Shown piece after piece: positions 17,774-26,572 of a DNA stretch of 51,192 bases; position 1 is the first letter of the stretch; every line of letters starts with the position of its first letter. The position numbers and the translations under genes are program-made. The notes under the pieces were generated by a model. That model was given only the letters and a program-made list of their open reading frames with translations. It ran no database searches and was not told the DNA's origin. Source of the DNA: an uncultured Erwinia sp. (GTDB lineage: Bacteria; Pseudomonadota; Gammaproteobacteria; Enterobacterales; Enterobacteriaceae); NCBI GenBank assembly GCA_946221915.1, contig CAMIKG010000031.1:1-51192 (forward strand), given 5' to 3'.

Positions 17774-17912
17774 AATAAAGAAATTTCTCCAGCCACGTGG
17801 CGCGGCTTACGGCTTTGTTTTATTTCTGCCCGGCGTTTGCAGGTCACAGCCTGGTGGCTGCCAGCCGAAACGCGGGTTATTGATTCGTAACAGAGCTGGG
17901 CTCTGCATCGTG
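17774..17912 (-). promoter_or_regulatory. secM-secA translational control spacer
   Basis: In E. coli, SecM stalling opens an RNA helix that hides the secA ribosome site. Here the spacer contains CAGCC-acca-GGCTG, a CCACGTGG palindrome and GGAGAAATTTCTTT just before the secA ATG, where AGAAATTTCT is self-complementary beside the GGAG. The exact sequestering pairing cannot be settled by eye. It is about twice as long as I recall for E. coli. Confidence 0.4.
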
Positions 17913-18419
17913 TCAGGAGAGGATAGCGGGTCCGGCACGAATGCCCTGCACCTGCGCCAGCCACAGGCCACTGCGATGCGCGAGATCCGGCGCGTCAGGA
18001 TAGGGGGAAAACTCGCGGGTCATCAGCGCCGGGCGCGACTCATGGGTCAGCAGCGCGCTGAGTGTATCGATCAGCGCAAATTTCTGCGCTTCCAGCGGTA
18101 ACGCCTGTTCTGCACTCGGCAGATCCTGTGACGCTAACGTGGTGAAAGAGAGGTGGCGAATAACCGTGCGAATCGCATGCTGATGCCAGTAGTCGACGGT
18201 AAAGTTCGGGCGGCGGATACTTTCCTGCAACAGCGCCAGGCTGTCGAAGCGCACCACATTGCCAATGGTCAGGCTGCGTGACGAGGTTTCCGGCAGGCTG
18301 TTCTGTTCACTGGCGTGGGCTACGGGCAGACCAAGGCTCGCCGCGACCATCCCCAACAGGAGATGCGGCCAAAAATAGCGTCTGCCAAATTGTCGCCAAC
18401 GATGAAAGATGCCGATCAC
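17913..18419 (-). CDS. secM: secretion monitor SecM
   Basis: A 168-residue exported arrest peptide upstream of secA. RWRQFGRRYFWPHLLLGMVAAS is broken here as RWRQFGRRYFWPH and LLLGMVAASLGLP: a long signal sequence with cleavage expected near AHA/SE. The middle carries VDYWHQHAIRTVIRHLS, as in E. coli. The arrest core is WLAQVQGIRAGP, ending four residues from the C-terminus. The position equal to E. coli Phe150 is His and Ile156 is Leu. Start: GTG at 18419 aligns with the E. coli start and gives 168 against 170 residues; no strong Shine-Dalgarno is seen, and an ATG at 18461 would add 14 unlikely residues. Confidence 0.88.
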   Translation of the reverse strand: MIGIFHRWRQFGRRYFWPHLLLGMVAASLGLPVAHASEQNSLPETSSRSLTIGNVVRFDSLALLQESIRRPNFTVDYWHQHAIRTVIRHLSFTTLASQDLPSAEQALPLEAQKFALIDTLSALLTHESRPALMTREFSPYPDAPDLAHRSGLWLAQVQGIRAGPAILS

Positions 18420-18600
18420 GTTATATGCCAATATTCGCCAGTTACATAGCCTGCACCACAAACGCAGTGGTGCCTGAGAGCGCTGATTTTACCACTATTA
18501 GTGGCAGTCGACATCAGGAGATATCTGCCGCAAAGCGCAAATGTTGGCTTATTCGGCGAGGAAAGCAGCATTTCGCTGTAAAAAAAGACAACAGGAGAGG

Positions 18601-18658
18601 AAAATAAAACGACTGGTCTCACTGGCCGGAGAGAGAGTTTGCCAGCTTAACCAGTCGT
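18601..18658 (-). terminator. terminator downstream of lpxC
   Basis: On the minus strand ACGACTGGT (18658-18650) pairs with ACCAGTCGT (18617-18609), with a nested GCTGGC-type stem inside (18645-18622), followed by TTTTATTTT (18608-18600). It lies about 18 bp after the lpxC stop and would partly insulate lpxC and the dcw cluster from secM-secA. Confidence 0.7.
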
Positions 18659-18675
18659 GATAGTCGGGTTATGAC

Positions 18676-19593
18676 TTATGCCAGAACCAGATTAGGTGCT
18701 TTGAATGCCATCGGCAGTTCGGCTTCGTCTTCAAACGTCGCCCATTCCCAGGCTTCCTGCTTCGCCATCACCGCCTGCAGCAGTTTATTGTTCAGTGCAT
18801 GACCGGATTTAAAGGCGGTAAACGCGCCAATAATATTGTGGCCACACATAAACAGGTCACCGATTGCATCGAGCATTTTGTGACGTACGAATTCGTCTTC
18901 AAAACGTAAACCGTCTTCGTTCAATACGCGGTAGTCATCCACCACGATTGCACAGTCAAGACTGCCGCCCAGGCACAGGCCCTTAGACTGCAGATATTCG
19001 ATTTCACGCATAAAGCCAAAGGTACGCGCACGGCTGATTTGACGCATAAAAGCTTCAGCAGAGAAGTTCATGCTGTAGCGCTGCGCGCTGGAATCGATCG
19101 CCGGATGGTTAAAGTCGATGGTAAAGTCCAGCGAAAAACCATTGTACGGTTTGATCTCAGCCCATTTGTCGCCATCTTCAACCCTTACGGCTTGTTTGAC
19201 GCGAACAAATTTCTTGGCGCTGTTCAGCTGCTCAATGCCTGCGTCCATCAGCAGATACACAAAGGGAGCCGCGCTGCCGTCCATGATTGGAATTTCAGGC
19301 GCGTCAACTTCCACAATGATGTTATCAATGCCCAGACCGGAAAGTGCTGCGTTCAGGTGTTCGACTGTCGAAATCCGCACGCCATGCTCATTTACCAGGC
19401 AAGTAGAGAGCATAGTATCACGCACAGATTTGGCATCAGCCGGGAAATCGACCGGTGGATTCAAGTCAGTGCGACGATAGATGACCCCGGTGTTAGCCGG
19501 CGCAGGGCGTAGCGTCAGCGTGACTTTCTTGCCGGTATGCAAACCGACGCCAGTCGCCTGAACAATACGTTTTAGTGTCCGTTGTTTGATCAT
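18676..19593 (-). CDS. lpxC: UDP-3-O-acyl-N-acetylglucosamine deacetylase
   Basis: A 305-residue zinc deacetylase, the committed step of lipid A synthesis. STVEHLNAAL gives zinc ligand His79. VRHKMLDAIGDL supplies His238 and Asp242, and SGHALNNKL has the catalytic histidine. The start MIKQRTLKRIVQATG at 19593 equals the E. coli start; an in-frame ATG 15 bp upstream is rejected. It follows ftsZ at the end of the dcw cluster, with 102 bp between. FtsH-dependent turnover uses the C-terminal LVLA-like tail, which is present. Confidence 0.98.
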   Translation of the reverse strand: MIKQRTLKRIVQATGVGLHTGKKVTLTLRPAPANTGVIYRRTDLNPPVDFPADAKSVRDTMLSTCLVNEHGVRISTVEHLNAALSGLGIDNIIVEVDAPEIPIMDGSAAPFVYLLMDAGIEQLNSAKKFVRVKQAVRVEDGDKWAEIKPYNGFSLDFTIDFNHPAIDSSAQRYSMNFSAEAFMRQISRARTFGFMREIEYLQSKGLCLGGSLDCAIVVDDYRVLNEDGLRFEDEFVRHKMLDAIGDLFMCGHNIIGAFTAFKSGHALNNKLLQAVMAKQEAWEWATFEDEAELPMAFKAPNLVLA

Positions 19594-19695
19594 CGCATTA
19601 TCTCGCAAAAATTACCCATCCGACCGCTAGTATAAATTACCAGCGGGCGAACAGTTTAGCACAAAGAGCGGAGAACCCAAATACTCGGAGATTTC

Positions 19696-20850
19696 TTAGT
19701 CCGCCTGCTTGCGCAGGAAGGCTGGAATATCCAGGTAATCTGGCTCTTTGTTAGTTTGCGCGCTCTGGTCGTTAACAACCTTAGCGGCTGGTTTCTGCTC
19801 CTGCGGCAGTGGCGCCATGCCATGCTGCTGGTAGCGGTGATCCATCACAGGCTGGGTAGACTGTTTGTTGGTCACCAGCGTGATTTCAGGACGCTTGTCC
19901 ATACCGATACCGGTCGCAACCACGGTTACGCGCAGTTCGTCGTTCATCTCCGGGTCCAGAGACGTACCGATCACCACAGTGGCGTTATCAGAAGCGAACG
20001 CACGGATGGTGTTACCCACGGTTTCGAACTCATCAAGACGCAGGTCGAAGCCAGCGGTGATGTTAACCAGCACGCCGCGTGCGCCAGACAGGTCGATATC
20101 TTCCAGCAGTGGGCTGGAGATCGCCATTTCCGCCGCTTCTTCCGCACGGTCTTCACCGCACGCCACGCCGGAGCCCATCATCGCGTAACCCATTTCTGAC
20201 ATCACGGTACGCACGTCAGCAAAGTCAACGTTCATCAGACCAGGACGGGTGATCAGCTCGGCGATACCCTGCACCGCGCCTTTCAGTACGTCGTTCGCTG
20301 CACCGAAAGCATCCAGCAGAGAGATGCCGCGACCCAGCACTTTCAGCAGCTTGTCGTTCGGGATAGTGATCAGTGAGTCAACGTGTTTGGACAGCTCCGC
20401 GATACCCTGCTCGGCAAACGCCATGCGTTTTTTGCCTTCAAAGTTGAAAGGCTTGGTCACCACAGCAACCGTCAGGATACCCAAATCTTTGGCGACTTCA
20501 GCCACCACTGGCGCAGCACCGGTACCGGTACCGCCACCCATGCCCGCTGCGATAAACACCATGTCAGCGCCTTCCAGCGCAGAACGCAGTGCTTCGCGAT
20601 CTTCTTCAGCAGAGTTGCGACCCACTTCCGGGTTCGCACCCGCGCCCAGACCTTTGGTAATACCATTACCAATCTGGATGGTCTGGCCTACCGCAGTCTT
20701 ACGCAACGCTTGCGCATCGGTGTTGACCGCGAAGAACTCTACGCCTTCGATGCGTTCACGCACCATATGTTCGACAGCGTTACCGCCACCGCCACCGACG
20801 CCGATGACTTTAATCACCGCGTCGTTGGTTAATTCCATCGGTTCAAACAT
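19696..20850 (-). CDS. ftsZ: cell division GTPase FtsZ
   Basis: A 384-residue tubulin homologue that forms the Z ring. GGGTGTGAAPVVA is the tubulin signature that binds GTP phosphates, and NVDFADVRTVM is the synergy (T7) loop that completes the neighbour's active site. A variable linker of about 50 residues leads to the conserved C-terminal peptide DYLDIPAFLRKQAD, which binds FtsA, ZipA and ZapD. It starts 72 bp after ftsA; that spacer may hold a local promoter, which I cannot pinpoint. Confidence 0.98.
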   Translation of the reverse strand: MFEPMELTNDAVIKVIGVGGGGGNAVEHMVRERIEGVEFFAVNTDAQALRKTAVGQTIQIGNGITKGLGAGANPEVGRNSAEEDREALRSALEGADMVFIAAGMGGGTGTGAAPVVAEVAKDLGILTVAVVTKPFNFEGKKRMAFAEQGIAELSKHVDSLITIPNDKLLKVLGRGISLLDAFGAANDVLKGAVQGIAELITRPGLMNVDFADVRTVMSEMGYAMMGSGVACGEDRAEEAAEMAISSPLLEDIDLSGARGVLVNITAGFDLRLDEFETVGNTIRAFASDNATVVIGTSLDPEMNDELRVTVVATGIGMDKRPEITLVTNKQSTQPVMDHRYQQHGMAPLPQEQKPAAKVVNDQSAQTNKEPDYLDIPAFLRKQAD

Positions 20851-20922
20851 AATTTCTCTCCGTTATGTGCCTGTCGCCTGGAGCCACTAATAATGTTACC
20901 AGCGTGACCCCTTTTACTAAAA

Positions 20923-22179
20923 TTAAAACTCTTTTCTCAGCCAGCTATTCAGGCGTTTAAACCAGTTGCCGACTGACGCTCTTTTTTCAACATCAGCCTC
21001 ACCGTTCAGGTGCGACTCTTTTCCGTAGTGCAGTAAGCCTACCGCCGTTGAGTAGTACGGCTCCTGCGCGTAATCCGTTAATCCGGTAATGTTCAGTGGC
21101 TGACCGATGCGCACCTGCGTGTGGAACACGCGCTGGGCACACGCTGCCAGACCTTCAATCTGCGCCGCGCCGCCGGTCAATACGATACCGGCCGCCAGAT
21201 GATGCTTCACGCCCTGCTGGCGCAGCTGCTCCTGTAACTGCAGAATCTCGTCATTCACCAGATTGAGCAGCTCGGTATAACGCGGCTCAATCACTTCCGC
21301 CAGCGTCTGACGCTGCAGACTTCTTGGCGGACGGCCACCGACGCTCGGGACTTCGACGTTTTCATCTTTACCAACGATCGAACCCAGCGCACAGCCGTGA
21401 CGCACTTTAATGGCTTCGGCGTCAGTCGGTGGCGTACCGAAGGCGTAGGCGATATCGCTGGTCACCACGTTACCCGCATACGGGATCACCTTGGTATGAC
21501 GCAGTGCGCCGCCGGTATAAACCGCGATATCCATGGTGCCGCCGCCGATATCGACCACGCAGACACCCAGCTCGCGCTCATCTTCGGTCAGCACAGCAAA
21601 GCTTGATGCCAGACCGGCGAAAATCAGTTGGTCAACTTTCAGGCCGCAACGTTCAACCGCTTTCACAATGTTTTTCGCCATATCATTGTGACAGGTGATC
21701 AGATGCACCTTGGCCTGCATACGTACGCCAGACAATCCTACCGGGTTTTTGATCCCTTCCTGGTAGTCGATAGCGTACTCCTGCGGAATCACATGCAAAA
21801 TGCGGTGCTCATCGCGCACGCGTACTGACTTAGCAGTATGCACCACGTTCTCCACATCTTCCTGAGTCACTTCCTCTTCGGAAATCGGAACCATCCCGAT
21901 TTCATTCTGGCAACTAATATGTTTGCCAGATAATGCAAGGTAAACGGACGAAATCTGGCAATCCGCCATCAGTTCCGCCTGGTCGATGGCGCGCTGTACG
22001 CATTTCACCACCGACTCCAGATCGTTTACCCCACCTTTATCCATGCCGCGGGACGGACAGCTGCCCACCCCGATAATATTGACCATGCCATCGGGCAGAA
22101 CTTCCCCTACCAAAGCGGCGACCTTCGCGGTGCCAATCTCGAGTCCAACTACCAGCTTTCTGTCCGTCGACTTGATCAT
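20923..22179 (-). CDS. ftsA: cell division protein FtsA
   Basis: A 418-residue actin-like ATPase that tethers FtsZ to the membrane and recruits later divisome proteins. The phosphate loops appear as VGLEIGTAKVAALVG near the start and VVDIGGGTMDIAVY in the middle. The C-terminal NWFKRLNSWLRKEF is the amphipathic membrane-targeting helix. The ATG overlaps the ftsQ stop by 4 bp, so translation is coupled. Confidence 0.98.
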   Translation of the reverse strand: MIKSTDRKLVVGLEIGTAKVAALVGEVLPDGMVNIIGVGSCPSRGMDKGGVNDLESVVKCVQRAIDQAELMADCQISSVYLALSGKHISCQNEIGMVPISEEEVTQEDVENVVHTAKSVRVRDEHRILHVIPQEYAIDYQEGIKNPVGLSGVRMQAKVHLITCHNDMAKNIVKAVERCGLKVDQLIFAGLASSFAVLTEDERELGVCVVDIGGGTMDIAVYTGGALRHTKVIPYAGNVVTSDIAYAFGTPPTDAEAIKVRHGCALGSIVGKDENVEVPSVGGRPPRSLQRQTLAEVIEPRYTELLNLVNDEILQLQEQLRQQGVKHHLAAGIVLTGGAAQIEGLAACAQRVFHTQVRIGQPLNITGLTDYAQEPYYSTAVGLLHYGKESHLNGEADVEKRASVGNWFKRLNSWLRKEF

Positions 22180-23015
22180 TGTTGTTTAACCTGTGCCTGA
22201 TTCTGTTGCTGATTACTGTCCTGCGGCTCAATTAATGCCGGTGCCCATCCTACTGCCGCGCCAGAGTCATAACGCAGATCAACGTAGCTAATGCGTTTGT
22301 TCTCCGCTGTCGCCTGCTGCTGCAGCGAAGGATAGAGCTCAATAAAACGCTTCAAACGCTTCATATCGTCGTTGCGGCCCAGCTCAATGCGAATATCATC
22401 CGCGGTGGTCAGCTGCCAGGAACGACGCGCCGTCATTGACGCCGCCTTCAACTTAAACTTCGCTGTCGCCAGCACCTGACTCATTTCACGGTAACCCGCC
22501 AGCACATCCTGCTCGCTACCTTCAGGGCCATACAGCATCGGCATCTCTTCTTTGCCGATATGACTGGCCGGAACACTGAACGATTTTCCTTCCGCATCAA
22601 CCATATGCAGATCATTCCAGCGTGCTACCGGCACATATTCAACCAGATGAATCTTTAATTCGTCCGGCCACTGCTTGCGAACACTCACCTGCTGAATCCA
22701 TGGCAGGCGTTCAATCTGCTGCTGGATGATGTTCACATCCTGCGACATAAAGGTTCCCGGCGGTCCAAGCGACAGGATCGCCTGGCGGATATCATCATGG
22801 GTGGTGTAGTGGGTTTTCCCGGTCACCACCAGCGTCGACAGCGGCAGGCGCGACGCATCATTCATCCACTTCAGAACCACCAGACCGCCAAACACCATGG
22901 TGCCCACGACCATCAGCAGGAAGATAATGCCTGCCAGACGAGAACCATTACTGCGACCGGTACGCGCCTTTTCCTGCGCTTCACGGTTTCGGACATTGAG
23001 AGCCGCCTGGGACAT
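22176..23015 (-). CDS. ftsQ: cell division protein FtsQ
   Basis: A 279-residue bitopic membrane protein of the FtsQLB complex. A short cytoplasmic tail leads into one transmembrane helix at about residues 27-49 (IIFLLMVVGTMVFGGLVVL), then a periplasmic POTRA domain (LSTLVVTGKTHYTTHDDIRQ) and a beta domain. The C-terminal tail is rich in Gln and Asn. It starts one base after ddlB and overlaps ftsA by 4 bp. Confidence 0.97.
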   Translation of the reverse strand: MSQAALNVRNREAQEKARTGRSNGSRLAGIIFLLMVVGTMVFGGLVVLKWMNDASRLPLSTLVVTGKTHYTTHDDIRQAILSLGPPGTFMSQDVNIIQQQIERLPWIQQVSVRKQWPDELKIHLVEYVPVARWNDLHMVDAEGKSFSVPASHIGKEEMPMLYGPEGSEQDVLAGYREMSQVLATAKFKLKAASMTARRSWQLTTADDIRIELGRNDDMKRLKRFIELYPSLQQQATAENKRISYVDLRYDSGAAVGWAPALIEPQDSNQQQNQAQVKQQ

Positions 23016-23016
23016 A

Positions 23017-23937
23017 TCAGTCCGCCAGCTCCAGAATCCGCGCCACCAGCTGTGAGAAGCTCAGCCCGGCCTGTTTCGCCGCCATCGGCACCAGGCTGTG
23101 GCTGGTCATGCCTGGCGACGTATTCACTTCCAGCAGATAGAAACTGCCGTCGCCATCCATCATCACATCAACACGGCCCCAGCCGCTGCAACCCAGCGCA
23201 CGCCATGCATCCAGCACCAGTTTGCTTAATTCTGCTTCACGATCGGCGCTTAAGCCGCTCGGACAGAAATACTCAGTATCGTCAGATATATACTTAGCTT
23301 GATAGTCGTAAAACTCACTGGCGGCCTGAATACGAATAGAAGGCAGAATTTCGTCGCCAACAATCGCCACGGTGTACTCCGCACCGCTTAAAAACTTCTC
23401 TATCAGCACTTCGCTGTCGTGGCGAAATGCTTCCACCAGCGCGGCCTGCAGATCCTCAGCCTTATTCACGCGGGAAATGCCCACGCTGGAGCCTTCACGG
23501 CTTGGCTTAACAAACAGCGGCAGACCCAGCGCCTCGATACGCGCCCTGAAGGCATCATCAAGGCCAGCATCCATTTGCTGACGCTCAACGACCACGTACG
23601 GCGACACCGGCAAACCTGCGCCCTGCCACAACAGCTTGCTGCGCATTTTGTCCATGGTGATGGCAGAAGCCATCACGCCGCTGCCGGTGTAGGGGATGTC
23701 TAAAAATTCCAGCAACCCCTGCAGCGTGCCATCTTCACCGCCACGACCATGCAGCGCGATAAACACTTTGTCGTAACCGGCTTCTTTCAGACGCGTCGGT
23801 GAAAAATCTTTGGTATCGACCGCATACGCATCGACACCCGCCTCTTTCAGCCCGGCCAGCACTGCTTTACCGGACATCAGCGACACATCACGCTCTGCGG
23901 AGGTGCCACCCAGCAATACAGCAACTTTCTCAGCCAT
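23017..23937 (-). CDS. ddlB: D-alanine--D-alanine ligase DdlB
   Basis: A 306-residue ATP-grasp enzyme that joins two D-Ala for the peptidoglycan stem. KVAVLLGGTSAERDVS at the start, HGRGGEDGTLQG near residue 63, KPSREGSSVGISRV (ATP/loop) and EVNTSPGMTSHSLVP (Mg ligands) are all present. The ATG at 23937 aligns with E. coli DdlB; an ATG 15 bp further up is rejected. It overlaps the end of murC by 8 bp. Confidence 0.97.
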   Translation of the reverse strand: MAEKVAVLLGGTSAERDVSLMSGKAVLAGLKEAGVDAYAVDTKDFSPTRLKEAGYDKVFIALHGRGGEDGTLQGLLEFLDIPYTGSGVMASAITMDKMRSKLLWQGAGLPVSPYVVVERQQMDAGLDDAFRARIEALGLPLFVKPSREGSSVGISRVNKAEDLQAALVEAFRHDSEVLIEKFLSGAEYTVAIVGDEILPSIRIQAASEFYDYQAKYISDDTEYFCPSGLSADREAELSKLVLDAWRALGCSGWGRVDVMMDGDGSFYLLEVNTSPGMTSHSLVPMAAKQAGLSFSQLVARILELAD

Positions 23938-25405
23938 GATGATCCTCTGCATGGGTCTTTGGTTTTAATTTTTGTTCCGCCAGCGTGCGGGCGATCTTAC
24001 CGACGTTACCCGCTCCCTGAACCAGGATCAGGTCGTTGCCGGACAGCGTTGGCAGCAGCATTTCCGCAACCAGATCATGATCGGACACCAGGATCGGGTC
24101 GACTTTGCCGCGACCACGAATGGTGCGGCATAGTGAACGGCTGTCCGCGCCCGGGATCGCTGATTCACCCGCGGCATACACATCCAGCATCAGCAGCACA
24201 TCCACCTGCGACAGCACATTGGCGAAATCGTCATACAGATCGCGCGTACGTGTGTAGCGATGCGGCTGGAAGATCATCACCAGTTTTTTGTCTGGCCAGC
24301 CTGCGCGCGCCGCTTTGATTGTCGCGTCGACTTCAGTCGGATGGTGACCATAGTCATCCACCAGCATGGCGCTGCCTGCGGCGCCATTAACCGGCTCCAG
24401 CGGGTATTCGCCCAGGAAATCGAAGCGGCGGCCGGTGCCCTGGAAACTCTCCAGCGCGCTGAGGATATCTTCATCCTCAATGCCCTCTTCCGTCGCTACC
24501 GCTACCGCCGCTGCCGCATTCAGCGCGTTATGGCGGCCTGGCGCGTTCAGCGTCACGTTCATCAGCGGTTTGTCCTGACGCACCAGGGTAAAGTGCCCCT
24601 GTGCGCCAATCTGCTGATAGTTTTCGATGCGCACATCCGCATCATCACTGAAACCGTAAGTGGTAATCTGGCGGCCAACGCGCGGCAGCAAATCACGGAT
24701 CACCACGTCATCAATACACATCACCGCACGACCGTAAAACGGCAGGTTGTGCAGGAAGTTAATAAACGTCTGCTTTAAGTTCTCGAAGTCGCCCTGGTAG
24801 GTATCCATATGGTCGGCTTCGATATTGGTGACAATCGCCACCATCGGTTGCAGATGCAGGAAGGAGGCATCGCTCTCATCCGCTTCTGCAATCAAATAAC
24901 GGCTGCTGCCGAGGCGCGCATGGGTGCCCGCCGCTTTCACCAGACCGCCGTTGACAAAGGTCGGATCCAGTCCGCCTTCGGCATAAATGCTCGATACCAT
25001 CGCCGTGGTGGTGGTTTTGCCGTGCGTACCGGCAATGGCAATGCCGTGACGAAAACGCATCAGCTCCGCCAGCATCTCTGCACGACGGATCACCGGAATG
25101 CGCGCTTCACGCGCCGCGACGATCTCCGGGTTGTCCTGCGACACCGCCGTCGATACCACCACCACGCTGGCGTCACTGACGTTTTCCGGGCGATGGTTAA
25201 AATAGATTGTCGCGCCAAGCGCCGACAGATGCTGCGTGACAGCGTTCGGTGCTAAATCCGAACCGCTGATCTCATACCCTTCATTGGCCAACACTTCAGC
25301 AATACCGCCCATGCCAGCACCGCCGATGCCGACAAAGTGGATGTGCCGGACGCGACGCATCTCGGGCACAATAGAACGCAGTTTTGCCAGTTGTTGTGTA
25401 TTCAT
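23930..25405 (-). CDS. murC: UDP-N-acetylmuramate--L-alanine ligase
   Basis: A 491-residue Mur ligase, identical in length to E. coli MurC, that adds L-Ala to UDP-MurNAc with ATP. HFVGIGGAGMGG binds the UDP moiety, GTHGKTTTTAMV is the P-loop, and VVDDYGHHPTE is the third-domain motif. It is 105 bp after murG, the largest internal gap of the mur-fts block, and that gap has an inverted repeat. Confidence 0.98.
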   Translation of the reverse strand: MNTQQLAKLRSIVPEMRRVRHIHFVGIGGAGMGGIAEVLANEGYEISGSDLAPNAVTQHLSALGATIYFNHRPENVSDASVVVVSTAVSQDNPEIVAAREARIPVIRRAEMLAELMRFRHGIAIAGTHGKTTTTAMVSSIYAEGGLDPTFVNGGLVKAAGTHARLGSSRYLIAEADESDASFLHLQPMVAIVTNIEADHMDTYQGDFENLKQTFINFLHNLPFYGRAVMCIDDVVIRDLLPRVGRQITTYGFSDDADVRIENYQQIGAQGHFTLVRQDKPLMNVTLNAPGRHNALNAAAAVAVATEEGIEDEDILSALESFQGTGRRFDFLGEYPLEPVNGAAGSAMLVDDYGHHPTEVDATIKAARAGWPDKKLVMIFQPHRYTRTRDLYDDFANVLSQVDVLLMLDVYAAGESAIPGADSRSLCRTIRGRGKVDPILVSDHDLVAEMLLPTLSGNDLILVQGAGNVGKIARTLAEQKLKPKTHAEDHHG

Positions 25406-25485
25406 CTCTTCTGCCTGTCAGTACCAGGAAGCAAATCTCTCGCTTCCCATGGCCGGATCGCTCCGGGCCTTACTCTTATCTTATG

Positions 25486-25505
25486 GGGTGACAAAAGCGT
25501 CACCC
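25486..25505. other. inverted repeat in the murG-murC spacer
   Basis: GGGTGAC-aaaagc-GTCACCC is a perfect 7-bp dyad 6 bp after the murG stop. No T-tract follows, so termination is doubtful. It could stabilise the murG end or slow ribosomes before murC. Confidence 0.45.
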
Positions 25506-25510
25506 GGGTA

Positions 25511-26572
25511 TCATTTACGTGCAACCTGGACCAATGCCTGCGCGACGCGTTCGGTCGCATCAGGAATCGCCACCGCCCGCGCCTTATTGGCCATCTGCAG
25601 CAATGTCGGGCGATCCCAGGCCGTCAGCGTGGCGGCCACCACATCCGCATTAAACTGCGGCTGTTCGAAAATCTTCGCTGCGCCCGCCTGTTCCAGCGGC
25701 AACGCGTTCCAGTACTGCTGACGATCTTTATGCTGGAAAGGCACAAAAATCGCCGGTAAACCCGCGGCCGCCACTTCACTGACGGTCAGTGCGCCGGAGC
25801 GGCATACCACCACATCTGCCCAGGCGTAAGCCGCTGCCATATCATCGATAAACTCGGTGATCTTATGCTGCGTCTGACCCAGCTGATGATATGCTTCGGT
25901 CACCGCTGGAAGTGCGCCTTTGCCCACCTGATGCCACAGGGTAATCTGCTCACCCATCTTCGCCGCCACCAGCGGCATTGTCTGGTTCAGGACTCGCGCG
26001 CCCTGACTGCCACCAATCACTAACACCCGCACCGGCCCTTCACGTCCGGCTAAACGCTGTTCCGGCAACGGTAACGCCAGCACATCGGTGCGCACCGGGT
26101 TACCCACCACATCGGCGGAAGGAAACGCGCCGGGAAATGCCTGCATCACTTTACTGGCGATTTTCGCCAGCCACTTGTTGGTCAGGCCGGCAATGCCGTT
26201 CTGCTCATGCAGCACCACCGGGATGCCGCAGCTCCACGCCGCCAGACCACCAGGGCCGGAAACATATCCGCCCATGCCCAGCACCACATCGGGCTGATAC
26301 GCCTTCATAATGGCGCGCGCCTGACGCCAGGCGGAAAAAATACGCATCGGCGCCAGTAACAGCGCTTTAATTCCTTTGCCGCGCAGACCCGAGATACGGA
26401 TAAAATCAATCTCGATGCCATGCTTGGGCACTAAATCCGCTTCCATTCGATCGGCGGTGCCCAGCCAGCGTACCTGCCAGCCCTGCTCCATCAGATGGTG
26501 TGCGACCGCCAGCCCGGGAAAGACATGTCCACCGGTGCCGCCCGCCATCACCATCAGTCGCTTACCACTCAT
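25511..26572 (-). CDS. murG: UDP-GlcNAc:lipid I GlcNAc transferase MurG
   Basis: A 353-residue peripheral GT-B glycosyltransferase that turns lipid I into lipid II at the inner membrane. GGTGGHVFPGLAVA at the N-terminus is the first G-loop, GMGGYVSGPGGLAA the second. GGSQGARVLNQ and RSGALTVSEVAAAGLPAI form the UDP-GlcNAc site. It overlaps ftsW by 4 bp at its start. Confidence 0.98.
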   Translation of the reverse strand: MSGKRLMVMAGGTGGHVFPGLAVAHHLMEQGWQVRWLGTADRMEADLVPKHGIEIDFIRISGLRGKGIKALLLAPMRIFSAWRQARAIMKAYQPDVVLGMGGYVSGPGGLAAWSCGIPVVLHEQNGIAGLTNKWLAKIASKVMQAFPGAFPSADVVGNPVRTDVLALPLPEQRLAGREGPVRVLVIGGSQGARVLNQTMPLVAAKMGEQITLWHQVGKGALPAVTEAYHQLGQTQHKITEFIDDMAAAYAWADVVVCRSGALTVSEVAAAGLPAIFVPFQHKDRQQYWNALPLEQAGAAKIFEQPQFNADVVAATLTAWDRPTLLQMANKARAVAIPDATERVAQALVQVARK

